Part shown: one piece after another, positions 1 through 11,580 of the stretch
How positions within the stretch are numbered: the first letter of the stretch is position 1
Layout: each line of letters begins with the position of its first letter
Assembly (NCBI GenBank): GCA_032871835.1
Contig: CM065297.1
Location: 41,293,098 to 41,357,097 of the forward strand
DNA length: 64,000 nucleotides
Direction of reading: 5' to 3'
Source of the DNA: Dipteronia dyeriana
Taxonomy: Eukaryota > Streptophyta > Magnoliopsida > Sapindales > Sapindaceae
Translations under genes and position numbers: made by a program
Notes under the pieces: generated by a model
What the model saw: the letters and a program-made list of their open reading frames with translations, nothing else
Databases searched by the model: none
Told to the model about the DNA's origin: nothing

Positions 1-1667
1 GAATAAATAATGAACTTAAGAATATCATTGGAGGAGATAAGTTTGTTTCCTCTTTAGAATCAATCTCTTGCCTTACAGGTATGCAGATTTTTAATGTTCG
101 GTGGAGTGTAGATATGATCTTGTGCGCATTCATGGCATGATTCTTTATGGAGGTCGTCGAGTCAGGTGCTCACTGCTTCATAGGGTGAGGTAGACCCATG
201 CTTTAGTTCTGGTCTCAAAAGCTTGGGACGGTCTTGTAGGCACTTACTGGAGGTAGTGTAGATTAGGCGAGATTATTCTTTCATGTCCAAGTAGGTTACA
301 GGTGTCCTTTAGTGAATTGGAATATTAGCTATAGCATGAATCTGATCCACTTAGAGGCTCTCTCTTCGTATCTGACAGGGACAGTGGGCTTCTGGCTTAC
401 GCTACAAGTTAAATCCGACCTCGGGAAGCCTTGATCTGGAAAGAGCTCACTCTTGTTTGTGTCGGGATTCACTTCGAGTGCTTCCTAAGCTCGGTGACCT
501 TTCCTTGCTTTCGCTGAGTGGTTCTGGAGGTAGGCCCCAGAAACCAGGGTTCCAGGATAAGTGATCTCAAGAATCCCGGATATCCATGCAACTAACTTTT
601 CTCGAATTCCAACATTTGTATGAGGGCTCAACCTGGTAGTGTCGAGCTTCATTCCTGATAGCTCTAAATCCCGATAACCCTTCATTGCTTCTGTGGGGTA
701 GCTTTGTGCCGCTCCCGGGGTTCAAATGGTGAATCTGGGCTATGATTCGAGCTAGGAGAGTGGAAAATTTCTCTTTAGTCTCCTAGCAAAATTTTTCTAT
801 GAACAAATGGTAATCATGAAAGTCAACCCTCTCTCTTGGAGGAGAACTTTGGTTCTATATTCTGGTGGCACGGTACCTCACTGATATCATTCTTCCTACC
901 TTACAGAGAAGGCGTACCCCGGATGGGTCCCGAAACTGGTATCCCAATACTCGGGTATCAATCTGAGGGCGAGATACCTTAAGGTACCAGTTTGGTTGTA
1001 TGGAGCTTGATTTTTACCTTACAAGGCTTTCGGTGGAGCTTGATTTGACCATGCTGGAATCCGACGGGGTAACGAAGCTTTCCTGGCAAGCCCTGGTAAG
1101 GTGTTTGCCATAAACATGTGGCCTTGGCTTGCTTTTGGAAGGGTGAAGAGGTACGCTCGAGTACTGCTCTTGCTACTTGATTTAACCATGCCAGGATCTA
1201 CAGTGTATCTTGGCACTTTTGGTGATGATAGGGTTTTACGGACTTCTTCCTTTTCTGTTCGAACAGGTCGAGATTATACCTCGACGAGGTAGAAGGGGAT
1301 TTGCAAGACAAGTTCGGCACCATGAAAGTCTCTTGGTGAAAGAAGATATGGTAGTATGCTTTAGAAAAGTGTCACGAGATACCTTAACCTTAGGGAACCC
1401 AGGTTCTCCCATGTCAACCTGGCTTCGGGCTTTTATCCTGGTATAGAGAGCTTGACGTGGTCATGTAAGACTTTATTTGGTGACCCTGGATACGTGTGAG
1501 ATGCTTAGAGGGTATGGGCGGCCTTGCCTTGCTCCTGCAGGATCGTGTGGTAGCTCGATCTCGGGGACCTTGATACCCTATTACATGAGCTAGAATTTGG
1601 ACTCTTTCATGAGGGTTGGGAAGTGGAAAATTCTTCTTTGGTCCCTAGCTAAATTTTGCTATTAACA
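1..1667. repeat. Degenerate Tat-like gypsy LTR-derived sequence
   Basis: No credible gene is visible. Two stretches, ending near 805 (ctatgaaca) and near 1667 (ctattaaca), resemble the ends of the T-family LTRs at 50871 and 61143. In each a 'gtggaaaatt' motif is followed by a 'ccctagctaaatttt'-like tract and a final AACA. The interval is rich in 'ggtacc' motifs, as those LTRs are. The sequence after 805 (ccctctctcttgg) could be a decayed polypurine tract read on the minus strand. Likely one or two old LTR fragments in the same orientation as the LTRs at 2338 and 49930. The left end is outside the window or unrecognisable. Small ORFs here (485-685, 1019-1446) match nothing I recognise. Confidence 0.45.
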
Positions 1668-2337
1668 ATAATATATACAATTATATTTTAAGAGTTGATT
1701 TTTAATTAATTCATTTTTTGATATTTTTTTTGAATTAATTTTTGATGTGTTACTTTTGTTTAATTTTAAAATTACAATACAAAAATTATATTGGTTAATA
1801 ATGTAATCAATTTGTTAAAATGCCAAAATTTATATTTCAATTTTTGATAGTTTTCGGTTAACCTATCAGACGCGTTTTTTCCGTTTTCATTTTCAAAATA
1901 TAGCTTTCAGTATATGTTACCAGACGTGTTTTCAAAATTCGAATCTGAAACAAAAAACACTGTTTTCATTTTTATTTTTATTTTCGAAAAACAATATCTA
2001 AAAAACGTTTACAGGATGGGCCCTTACAGACCAAAGGTTAGAGATGGTGAAAGAAATAGAGAATATGAGAAAGAGGAGAGAGAACATTGGGCAATGTGTT
2101 CTGACATGGGCAGTAATTTTTATTTCTTAAAATTTAAATAAAACTTGATTGACTTGATAGTTGTCGTTGAACCATCATCCATTTCCAACAAATACCCTAA
2201 TAATGCAGGATTCTTTATCTGAAAATGCTTAGATTTATATGGATTTGTACAAAAATAAATAAATTAGACATCGGTTTTGTAGAAGAAGAAAAACTATTTT
2301 CTCACAAAATCTTTGATCATGTAATTGAAATGAAAGT
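1668..2337. other. AT-rich spacer without recognisable genes
   Basis: Very AT-rich DNA between the degenerate LTR material and the T1 LTR. I see no domain, repeat array or RNA gene. The 75-codon open frame at 1914-2141 is low complexity and looks fortuitous. Confidence 0.5.
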
Positions 2338-2710
2338 TGTTTACCGAATATTTGTTTTGGGTGAGGAATCTCAGCTAACACCCATAAGACCGCAACCTAG
2401 GTAGATCACAGTCGGGGTAGATACCTTCGATACCGGTTTCACGTGTAAGAATAGACGAAATGTATGATAAGGGTGATATTGAACTGACTGATATTATTTT
2501 ATTCAATAATTCAGAGTGTACAAGTATCTGGAATAACTCTCGGTTTCTCCTTTCTTTCTAACAAATAGAGGTTGCAAATTTGAACTTGTCGATAGGTGGA
2601 CACAAATAACAATGGTGATAGCTAGGCTAAATGCTGACTACATAATTAAGTGATAGCTACTTAGGTTATCGGAATCAATTTTTTTTTCCTTTTCTTCATG
2701 GTATGATCCC

Positions 2711-2723
2711 TGTATTTATACAC
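2711..2723 (-). promoter_or_regulatory. Candidate TATA box of the T1 LTR
   Basis: Reads GTGTATAAATACA on the minus strand, the expected transcription direction. The equivalent place in the sister LTRs (near 50306 and 60352) reads TGTATAAGTATAAGG on the minus strand. Confidence 0.45.
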
Positions 2724-3257
2724 AGAGTCGCTAGGGTTTTTCCTTAGCGTACAAGTCGAAGATCACTGGATTGATTTTCACCTTCATTTGGGAGGATATT
2801 TTGTTTTTTATGGTTTACTCTGGATAATCGGTTGACGGAGGATATCTTGGAGACAATTGTGTTTGTTTCCTTTCCAGACTCTTTCATTATGGTTGCGTAC
2901 GTGAAGATTGTTTATGGTTTGGAGAATAGTTTTAACTTCATCTATGAGTGGCGCGACACTTCAAGGTATGAGCCTGGCGATGTGGCGCTCGTTCATCCGG
3001 ATGACGAGGTACCCTGAGGTGCTAATCTGCTGGCAAGGTATCTGGAGGTACCATTCTTGCAACGTGGCACTTGATCAATCGTGTTGGAGCTTTATGATCA
3101 TTTAGGAGCCTTATGGGCATCTCATGTCCTGCTCGAGGGGTAAGATATGCACCTCGACGGGATAGCAGAACAGTGTCAGGGTACTTGGGTTCCGGTTGGG
3201 TGGTACGTGAAGGTGCATGAGCTTCATCTTGCTCCTATAACGATGCCGAGGTACCTT

Positions 3258-3262
3258 GGTTG
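3258..3262. repeat. Target site duplication GGTTG, left of Copia-1
   Basis: GGTTG immediately precedes the LTR start TGTAGG. The same five bases follow the right LTR at 14016-14020. Confidence 0.9.
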
Positions 3263-5711
3263 TGTAGGTAAAATCGGGTTCAAAATGCAACGGAAGCGTG
3301 AGAAAAACGAAATCAGGGTTTGCGTATAAATAAAAAATTTCCCTTTATGCAACGAGAACCTTAACCCAAGATTAATTGACATATATAAAAGTATCGTACA
3401 TTTTACTCGTGACGATTGAACAAGTGCCGAATTGATTCCGCAAGATCTTCCAATCCAATCACGAACGTGAATCACCTAAGAGTGTGGGCTCCCATTCTTT
3501 AAATTGTATTCCTGTTGATGGAAACACACAAAATCTATTTCTTTGTTTGTTACAAATATCCTCTAATAGAAAAATCTAGAACTTCCGACCGCTTGTGAAT
3601 TATCAATCAATTTGATTGAAACTCACATAAACCTTGATTCGATGTTGTACACAACCTTTTGATGTAAAGGATACTAGTGTACTATCGAAAACAAAAACGT
3701 TCTCTTTTTCTCTTTTCTCCTTTGCCGATTTCCACACTCTTATTCTATGAGTTGATTGAATTTTGTCTAGAGTAAAAACTAAATTTTTCTCCCTCAAAAT
3801 TCTCTCTTGCTATGCCATAATTATCTCTTGAAAATTACCTAGCATGGCCGAAATTTTCATCATAGAATTCTAATAGTCTGGTCGAATTTCAAACAAATAT
3901 ATATATGATGATTAATCCTCTCCTAAGAAGGATTTACTTGGTTGGCGAGAATTTTTTCCTTAGCTGGATTTATTTGGTAGTTAAGAATCCTTATCTGAAA
4001 GGAATTCTATCATCAGCTTATATATACAAATCTGGCCGAAATTCATTGGATAAGTATTAGGACACTTAATTCTTTTCCTAAGAAAGATTTACTTGGTTGT
4101 TAAGAATCTTTTCCTTAGGTGGAATTACTTGGTGGTTAAGAATTCTTTTCAAAAAGGATTCTATCCTACACCAAGCCTCTTAATCCAACTTAATAGTGTA
4201 TTTGTAACCATATTAAAGACTTCCTAATTTGATAAGATAAATAATTCATTTTATTTATCTACTTATCAAATATAGTCTTTAACATTAACTATACTACAAA
4301 CAATAGTATAGTTTTAGGAGACCATCTCCTACTAGGAAAAAGATTTTGACTTTTAATTAAATAATTAATTAATCAACAAATGAATTAAATAATTAATTAA
4401 TCAACAAATTAATTAATTTCTATTTAATTAAATAATAAAATAAAAATAATATATTTAAGCTATTCTCAATAGCCTTGCCGGCCATACCATATATATGGGT
4501 CATATATTATTTTTCTTATTTTATTAAATCCATTGGACCTTAATAAAAAGTCCACATGTGAACTAGACATATTCGTACAAAAAGAAACAAGTTCTCATGC
4601 CTTAATACAATTCTACATGGACCCCTAAATTGGTCCGGTAGAATATATCAAGTGATCCATACAAGTTCGTGTGGATTGAGGATCTTGGCGGGCTATCTAA
4701 ATTTAATCTCCAATAGACATAACCCAATCACAATCAACAAATGATTCACTTAGGTCCCATCTATTTAATTTTAGTTCATTCCACTAAAGAACTAAAATTG
4801 AACTCTTAAATAAAGATAGAATAAGTTGATATTTACTCATTCATACCCTAGACAACCTTATTGGAGAAAATGTATCATCGTGAAGAATACCAGTAATCGC
4901 CAAGAGCTCATAGACCGCCTATAGCTCTCCAAGTTACCATATTTACTCATATGACCACTTTTTGAACTTGGATATTTTGACTTGTCCAGAAGCCCTGTGT
5001 CAATAGACACTATTGAAAACTTAATTTTAAGATTTAATATCCAATACCTCAAAACATCCATATGATGGTATTCTACTCTCATTCAATAAATGGAGCCACA
5101 ATGTCCATATCTATAAATGAAGTCCTCTATTGATTAACAAATGAATACCATCAAACTATCGAGGATAGACTATGCTATATAATCGTACTCATTTATAGCT
5201 CAAAGGATAACATTTGCCACCATAAGTCCATCATTTATCTCAAGATTAAGATAGACTCTCCGATTGTCTTCAAATGAAAACTTTTATCCATTGACGGTTC
5301 TAGATAAAGTATTTCATTTTGATTCTATTCAATGCACCCAGTGCACTTGATTCTTTTGCCCAAAGACACCACACTTTGATGATTTTAGACTTATCATAAC
5401 ACATTTGATCCCTCTCAAATGCTAGCAAAAGAATCTACAACTTTGACAAGATAAAGAAGCCCAACCTTCTATCTTAAGTTGTGAATATTATTCAAGACTA
5501 CTAAAGAATTGTGTCTACCTCATACATATCTAGGTGTATGAACAATTCTTATTTTCTCATAGTCTTTTGACCTTATGATTATTTACTTTTGAAAATTATA
5601 ATAATTAAACTATTAATGCTATAAGATTTGTTAAACTAGAAATCACTTTATTCATATGAAAATATTGTTAATTACAATATTACACTCTTGCTATCGAGCA
5701 CAATCCTAACA
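3263..5711 (-). repeat. Copia-1 3' LTR (left)
   Basis: Begins TGTAGGTAAAATCGGG and ends ATCCTAACA. It aligns along its length with 11581-14015, including shared runs such as 'caacggaagcgtgag', 'gaacctt.ttcgatg' and 'gcgggctatct'. Short open frames inside (3224-3475, 4858-5082) recur in the other LTR and are not genes. Confidence 0.92.
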
Positions 5712-5724
5712 ATCTCCCACTTGC
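5712..5724 (-). promoter_or_regulatory. Copia-1 polypurine tract
   Basis: Minus strand reads GCAAGTGGGAGAT directly before the 3' LTR, the usual plant copia PPT. It primes plus-strand DNA synthesis. Confidence 0.88.
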
Positions 5725-5734
5725 TCTATAGCAA

Positions 5735-6274
5735 ATGTGTCATATCTCATCCCCATGTCCTCTAGATGCCCATCAAAACTCTTTTGAGGAAGAGCCTTTG
5801 TAAAGGGATCCGCTAGATTTTCTACTGCACGATCTTGGTAATCGTCACGTCACTCCTATGCATAATTTCTTTTAGAAGGTGATACTTTATTTCAATGTGA
5901 TTCCCTCTCTTATGACTTCTTAGTTCTCTCGAATTAGCCATTGCTCCACTATTGTCACAATATACAGTGATCTGCTTATTCGCATCAGGAACCACTTCCA
6001 AGTCAATCAGGAATTGGCGGAGCCAGGCAGCCTAGCATGTGGCAATATACTCGGCTTCCATGGTGGAATTGGCAATACAAGATTGCTTGATACTCCTCCA
6101 TATGACTGCCCCTTCTCTAATAGTTAACACAGATCCTGATGTTGATCTCCTGGAGTCAGAATCTGACTGAATATCAGAATCTGTATACCCAACGAGAATT
6201 GAATCCCCTCCAGAGTATACAAGGATATAATCTCTCGTTCTCCTAAGATACTTGAAAATATGTTTGACTGTCAT
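5735..6274 (-). pseudogene. Copia-1 RNase H and pol C-terminus (remnant)
   Basis: The minus-strand frame 6274-6032 shows the copia RNase H signature: KYLRRTRDY, then GYTDSD with its catalytic aspartate, SRRSTSG, and STMEAEYIA with its catalytic glutamate. Reading on, the frame contains a YCDNS-like third aspartate motif, an H..R.NHIE box and a short tail reaching a stop just before the polypurine tract. An ATG is not expected, since this is the 3' end of a pol polyprotein. Stops and a frame change after 6032 make it non-functional. Confidence 0.85.
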
Positions 6275-6298
6275 CCAGTGATCAGGACCAGGCTTCGA

Positions 6299-6973
6299 TT
6301 AAAACCTGCTAACTATACCCACAACAAAACAAATACCTGGTCTAGTACAGAGCATTGCATACAAGAGAATTTCTACTGTCGAAACATATGGAATCCTTCT
6401 CATGAATTGCTCTTCATTCTCATTATTAGGAACCTGTTCCTTAGAAAGTTTGATTCCATGTCTGAAAGGTAACATACCTTTCTTGGAATCTTGCATGGAA
6501 AACCTAGACAAGATTTTATCTATGTATGAAGCTTGGGATAATGTAATCGTTATATTCTTTCTATCCCTTATGACTTGGATACCAAGAATATAAATTGCTT
6601 CTCTTAAGTCCTTCATATCAAAATGTTTTGCTAACCATTCTTTTATTGATGTCGATAAACCTACATCGTTTTCGATGAGTAGTATATCATCAACGTAAAC
6701 AACTAGGAAAAACAACTTGTCGCCTTTAATCATTTTGTATACACAAGGTTCATCAAGGTTTTGAATAAATCCAAGACCTTTTACGGCTTGATCGAACCTT
6801 ATGTTCCAGGGTATGGATTCATGCTTCAATACATATATGGATCTTTGCAACTTGCATACCCTTTCCTCTTGGCCATTTTCAATGAACCCTTATGGTTGCA
6901 TCATATAGATGCTTTCGTCAAGACTTCCATTAAGGAAAGCTGGCCATAGGAGAGAAGGTTTCTTCATAATGGA
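6299..6973 (-). pseudogene. Copia-1 reverse transcriptase core (remnant)
   Basis: Reverse transcriptase of a Ty1/copia pol. The 6850-6299 frame has the catalytic YVDDILL box, then LGIQVIRDR, LSQASYIDKILSRF and a YAMLCTRPGICF box, in the family's order. The sequence just upstream (6851-6960) still reads like the '.NG.LDESIYM.QP' segment but in shifted frames. The segment joining it to the RT N-terminus is rearranged by the duplication that starts near 6974. The conserved glycine after YVDDILLI.N is retained only in part (IENDVG), and DLREAIYILG replaces the more usual DLGEA.YILG. Confidence 0.85.
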
Positions 6974-8030
6974 TTTAGAGAGATGTCGCAAAAGATAAGA
7001 GTATCCTAATGGATTCAAGCATGGCCATAGGAGAGAAGGTTTCTTCATAATCGATACATTCCTTCTGTGTATAACCTTTAGCTACCAATCTAGCTTTAAA
7101 GGTTTCCACCTTTCCATCCGTTCCTCTTTTCCTCTTGTATACCCACTTGCACCCGATGGGTTTTATCCTTTTAGGGAAGTCTACAAGAGACTAGACTTTG
7201 TTTTTGAACATAGATTCAATTTCGGATTGCATTGTCTTTTGCCAATGGCGACAATCAACATCTTCCACTGCTTCCCTGTACGTATAGGGATCATCATCGT
7301 CCAAAAGATTCTCTACAGATTCTCCTAGACCGATGCATCTCTCGGGTTGTCTAACAACCCTCCCACTACGACGAGGTATGGTAGATTGTTGATTTTGTGT
7401 TGGTATGGATTTTACAATTGGGCTTGGTTGCAAAACCTCTAGTGGAATTGTATCTCCTAAAAGCTCATTTAGGACAATTCTACTTTTAGGCACAAAATTA
7501 TTCATATAGTCCTCTTCTAGAAATTTGGCATTTGTCGAAACAAATACTTTAAGATCTGAAGGACTTAGAGAGATGTCGCAATGGATAAGAGTATCAAGCC
7601 CGCGAAACCTCTAGTGGAATTGTATCTCCTAAAAGCTCATTTAGGACAATTCTACTTTTAGGCACAAAATTATTCATATAGTCCTCTTCTAGAAATTTGG
7701 CATTTGTCGAAACATATACTTTAAGATCTGAAGGACTTAGAGAGATGTCGCAATGGATAAGAGTATCCTAATGGATTTAAGCATGGCCACAAGAGAGAAG
7801 GTTTATTCATAATCAATACCTTCCTTCTGTGTATAACCTTTAGCTACCAATCTAGCTTTAAAGGTTTCGACCTTACCATCCATTCCTCTTTTCCTCTTGT
7901 ATATCCACTTGCACCCGATGGGTTTTGTCCCTTTAGGCAAGTCTACAAGAGACAAGACTTTGTTTTTGAACATAGATTCAATTTCGGATTCAATTGCCTT
8001 TTGCCAATGACGACAATCAACATCTTCCAT
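6974..8030 (-). pseudogene. Copia-1 RT N-terminus and linker, present in two rearranged copies
   Basis: Two blocks encode the same protein segment. 8030-7803 carries [16 protein letters not shown], then [16 protein letters not shown] and [15 protein letters not shown], the conserved N-terminal fingers of copia RT. 7505-7065 carries the linker VVRQPERCIGLGESVE followed by another CRHWQK..QSEIESMF and [10 protein letters not shown]. They belong at one place in pol, so a segment of about 0.8 kb was duplicated. A shorter direct repeat (7433-7594 and 7605-7764, spacing 172 bp) lies at the junction. The reading frame is destroyed. Confidence 0.8.
7433..7764. repeat. Tandem duplication of about 160 bp, period 172
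   Basis: The run beginning 'aaacctctagtggaattg' at 7433 and ending '..ggataagagtat' near 7594 is repeated almost base for base from 7605. About ten unrelated bases (caagcccgcg) sit between the copies. Confidence 0.9.
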
Positions 8031-8039
8031 TGCTTCCTC

Positions 8040-9294
8040 TTACGTATAGGGATCATCGTCGTCCGGAAGATTCTCTACAGATTCTCCTAGACCGATGTAT
8101 CTCTCGGGTTGTCTAACAACCCTTCCATTACAACGAGATATGGTAGATTGTTGATCTTGTGTTGGTACGGAACTTACAATTGGGTTTGGTTGTGAAACCT
8201 CTTGTGGAATTATATCTACTAAAAGCTCATTTAGGATAATTCTACTTTTAGGCACAAAATTATTCATATAGTCCTCTTCTAGAAATTTGGCATTTGTCAA
8301 AACAAATACTTTAAGATCTGAAGGACTATAAAAATAATATCCTTTTGTTCCTTTTGGATACCCTACAAATATGCATGTTTCTGAACGGGACTCCATCTTT
8401 TCTATCTTTCCTTTTAACACGTGCGCAGGACATCCAAATATCCTTAAGTGTTGTAAACTAGGCTTTCGCCCGGTCCACAACGCATGCGGTGTTTTAGGAA
8501 CCGACTTAGATGGTACATCGTTTAGAATATACATTGCAGTTTGTAAAGCATATCCCCAAATAGAACTATGGTGCATTGAATAACTCAACATAGACCTAAC
8601 CATATCCAAAAGAGTTCTATTTCTCTTTCTGCCACCCCATTTTATTGAGGTGGGTCTGGTGCAGAAAACTGAGAAAGTTTCCATTATCAATAAGATATTG
8701 CTGAAACTCACCAGATAGATATTCTCCACCACGATCGAACCTCAAGAATTTTATGCGTTTCTCAAGCTGATTTTCTACTTCAGCTTTAAATACTTTGAAC
8801 ATATCAAAAGCATCCGACTTATGTCTCATGAGATACACATAGCCAAACCTTGAGTGATCATCCGTAAAAGTGATGAAGTACTCATATCCACCTCTAGCTT
8901 CAATGCTCATAAGTCCACACACATCAGTGTGTATCAATCCTAAACATTCGATGGCTCTTGTTCCTTTGGTCGTAAACAACCTTTTGGTCATTTTACCTTC
9001 CAAACAAGATTCACAAGTTGGTAGATCATCAACCTTTAAGTCACTTAGAGATCCGTCACATACCAATCTTTTAATCCTAGTAAGGTTGATATGACCTAAG
9101 CATAAATGCCATAGGTAGGTTTCATCTTTTGATAATTTAACTCTTTTATGATTAGGTTCTGTTGATTCCGTGTCTAACAAGTGAGAGATATTTCCATGCA
9201 AATAGAATAAACCGGTTTTCCAATATACCTTTGCAAATAATTTTTTCATTCTTACTAATAATAAAAGCTTTATAAAAAATAACCGAATAACCAA
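8040..9294 (-). pseudogene. Copia-1 integrase with GAG-pre-integrase zinc domain (remnant)
   Basis: From the minus strand: an HHCC-type zinc module (LWHLCLGH ... CESCLEGK), the first catalytic aspartate in IHTDVCG, FTDDHSRFGYVYLM, and the second aspartate in RFDRGGEY. The third acidic residue (NGVAER) is still encoded near 8630, but a CAA-to-TAA change just before it and a frame shift just after move the rest into another frame (8732-8040). There the sequence continues with RNRTLLDMVRSML, HALWTGRKPSLQHLRIFGCP and the PERYIGLGESVE linker. It would join the cDNA to target DNA if intact; it is inactive here. Confidence 0.88.
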
Positions 9295-9429
9295 ATTTAT
9301 TTAGACAAGAGACCGAAATTGTGGTACATAATAAACGTTTATTAAAACTAAATGCCTATAAGAATCTAAATTGATTCAAATATCTCCCACTACACTAGTA
9401 GACACCAACGCTCCATTGCCTAAATGGTA

Positions 9430-10211
9430 GTTGAATTCATTCTTATTCAGTCTATTCCTTTGACCCTTTTCACCACAAAAGAAACACTTTCCTTTAATCT
9501 TGGTTACTTTCTTGGTCTCCTTCTAAGAAGGCTCAAGTTGCTTTTTCTTCTATTGTCTCTTTACCTTCTTACGTGTCTTTAACAATAGCAACTTACCAAG
9601 CATATGAATCTCTTGACCCTTGCCTTTCACAAGAATCATTTTGGCACTTTGAACATCTTGCATCAGTCCTTGCAAGGTGTATTCCTTATTTTTCAAGGTG
9701 TAGTCCAACTTTGAACAAACCAAAGGAATCTGATAGTGAGTTGACAATCTTGTCAAGTTTTCATCTCACCATCTATCTCAGCACCATTCAGTTCAGCAAT
9801 GTTGAGATGTGCTATGACTTTCATCATGTGATCTTTCACATCCTGTCCAGGTTTCATCCTAAGATTCATAAAAGCATTCACTGCCTCTTTCTTTTAGTCG
9901 TCCTATACCTCATAGCAAACATCTCCTCTAGAGACATCATTATATCGGTAGCAGTCTCCTATTCCTTCATGTTGCTGTTGCAACACGTCGGAGATGATGG
10001 CCATAATGTAACGTACTTTTAGCCATCTCATCTGAAGACTTCCACTACAGATACTTATCTCTTTGCTCCTGAGTAGATTCATTAGTTTGGTGGTTTAGGA
10101 ATAGAGAGAACGAACTTATGGTTTTTCAACCCAATTTTCCTTTTTCCGTGTGGCATAATTATCATCAGTTAAAGTATTATCTTTTAGGAATTTGATTAGG
10201 AATGGGGTCAT
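9430..10211 (-). pseudogene. Copia-1 gag (UBN2 type, remnant)
   Basis: Copia capsid protein. A start at 10211 (MTPFLIKFLKDNTLTDDNY) matches the usual plant copia gag N-terminus. Pieces in successive frames then read NAFMNLRMKPGQDVKDH, VIAHLNIAELNGAEID, and a C-terminal part (9756-9550). A zinc knuckle follows near 9490 (CFFCGEKG) with the His and last Cys replaced (GQRNR in place of GHxxxxC), so nucleic-acid binding would be lost. Multiple stops and frameshifts are present. The protease region between 9294 and 9430 is too decayed to define. Confidence 0.75.
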
Positions 10212-11566
10212 GATTTCTTTATATTAACAAAAAGTTATATAAGTAAATAATCATGATAAAGCACTTTTGAATATTTATCTTGAATTAAATGAAATAATTC
10301 AATCGTAAAAGTTCAATGGTGATCCAACACCCATAAATGTCACGCCTCCTTTGGGAATACGCACCATTTACTTGTTGGACTAGGTATCACCTAATTGTTA
10401 ACATAACAATCAATGTTTTCTATTTTAGCCTTGCAATTTTATTAAAAAGAACTCTTGGGAGGATATTAATAAAATTACAGTGAGTGTGTTATCAAGTTAT
10501 CGATCTTCAATATAATCCCTCACGAATATCCCTCCTTTGGGAGTAGATATCGTTTGGTCTAATTGTCTAGTCTATCCTTGTAAAGAAATATCTTGCTAAA
10601 TTCCATTCATGAATACCTCTTGGGAGGTTATTCACGAAACATAAAGCTCAACTAAACTTGGAGGCCGTAGGTGTTCAAAAACACCTTCTCCCACTCAATT
10701 GTTTAAGGCGTGTGATCGAATTCCAAAGAAAGATTTACCAAGTTATCTAGTTGTCAATTTAGATACTTAAACCATTCAATGGATGTTCATACCAAAAGAG
10801 ATATATGAGTGGCACTCTTATTCTATATGACATGTTATCAAACAATGACAAACATTGCAATATTTACAAAAATATAAATAGGTACAATTTTGGTCCATCC
10901 TAGAAAAACAAGTAAATTACAAATATCTTGGAATACAAGAACTCCTTTCTTGACGAACAAGTCTTCACGCGACCTTTATCGTTCGGACTCCCTAGGCTAC
11001 CTCGCATGAGCGTGTGCACCCTTCGCCCTTAACCATGAGCGTGCGCATGCCACAAACCCATAAAGGGCTGCCATGCGCAGCCCATGGCTACCAAAAGGGC
11101 TGCCGTGCACAGCCCATGGCACAACAAACGTGGATGCGCACTCTTCGCACACACGTTCGTTGTTACGGCTCGCACGGTCCCAAACTTGTTCCGGATGCTC
11201 CTAATTCTTCAAACCTTCGAGTCTTAGAAACTTGAATGTATTAAAGAAGAATTTAAATATTAAAATACTACAGTTTTTTTTATTACAACAACAAAATAAA
11301 AAAAACTTAGCAACTACCAAGAAGGAAAATATGGCGATACTAGACCACCCTTCTTGTTACAATCCTAAAACAAAATTACATTGAAATTCTAGGACCAAAA
11401 TTGAGCAATAACAAACCACATATAAATATATATATATATCCATACATTCCAATGTAAATATATATGCGAATACCTAGAGTGTCATCTCTTTATAAAACAT
11501 GCATATATACAATAAAAAGAAAAAGATTCACGAACACATACATCAATTAATCAAGGGTACAACCTA
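10212..11566 (-). other. Copia-1 5' leader between PBS and gag
   Basis: Untranslated leader. It contains scattered repeats of 'cctcctttgggaat' / 'cctcttgggagg' (near 10346, 10452, 10530, 10617), and an unusually GC-rich island (10980-11230) in otherwise AT-rich DNA. No protein domain is recognised in the ORF at 11014-11235. Confidence 0.6.
11064..11120. repeat. Two 25-bp hairpin units in the GC-rich leader
   Basis: The unit 'agggctgccatgcgcagccc' followed by 'atggc' starts at 11064 and recurs with two changes at 11096. Each contains the inverted pair GGGCTG/CAGCCC around a short loop. Confidence 0.7.
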
Positions 11567-11578
11567 GCTCTAATACCA
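11567..11578 (-). promoter_or_regulatory. Copia-1 primer binding site
   Basis: Minus strand reads TGGTATTAGAGC two bases after the 5' LTR end. This is the plant initiator tRNA-Met site (TGGTATCAGAGC) with one change. Confidence 0.9.
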
Positions 11579-11580
11579 AT

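Larger units (their letters stand above)
2338..3262 (-). repeat. T1 3' LTR, left segment
   Basis: Starts TGTTTACCGAA and continues with 'gtgaggaatctcagctaac', closely matching the LTRs at 49930 and 59970 (aggtgaggaatctcag / aggtaaggaatctcaa). Interrupted after 3262 by Copia-1. Sequence resumes after 14020, and 'gaggtacct.ggttgtg' of the related LTR near 61000 confirms continuity across the insertion. Confidence 0.8.

Noticed and set aside
1101..1446. Overlapping + strand ORFs near the left edge
   Set aside because: Lie in degenerate LTR-like sequence. Two frames overlap and neither resembles a known protein.
3224..3475. ORFs 3224-3475 and 11551-11793 with similar proteins
   Set aside because: Both are the start of the Copia-1 LTR; similarity reflects LTR identity, not a gene family. 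The same applies to 4858-5082 and 13193-13375.
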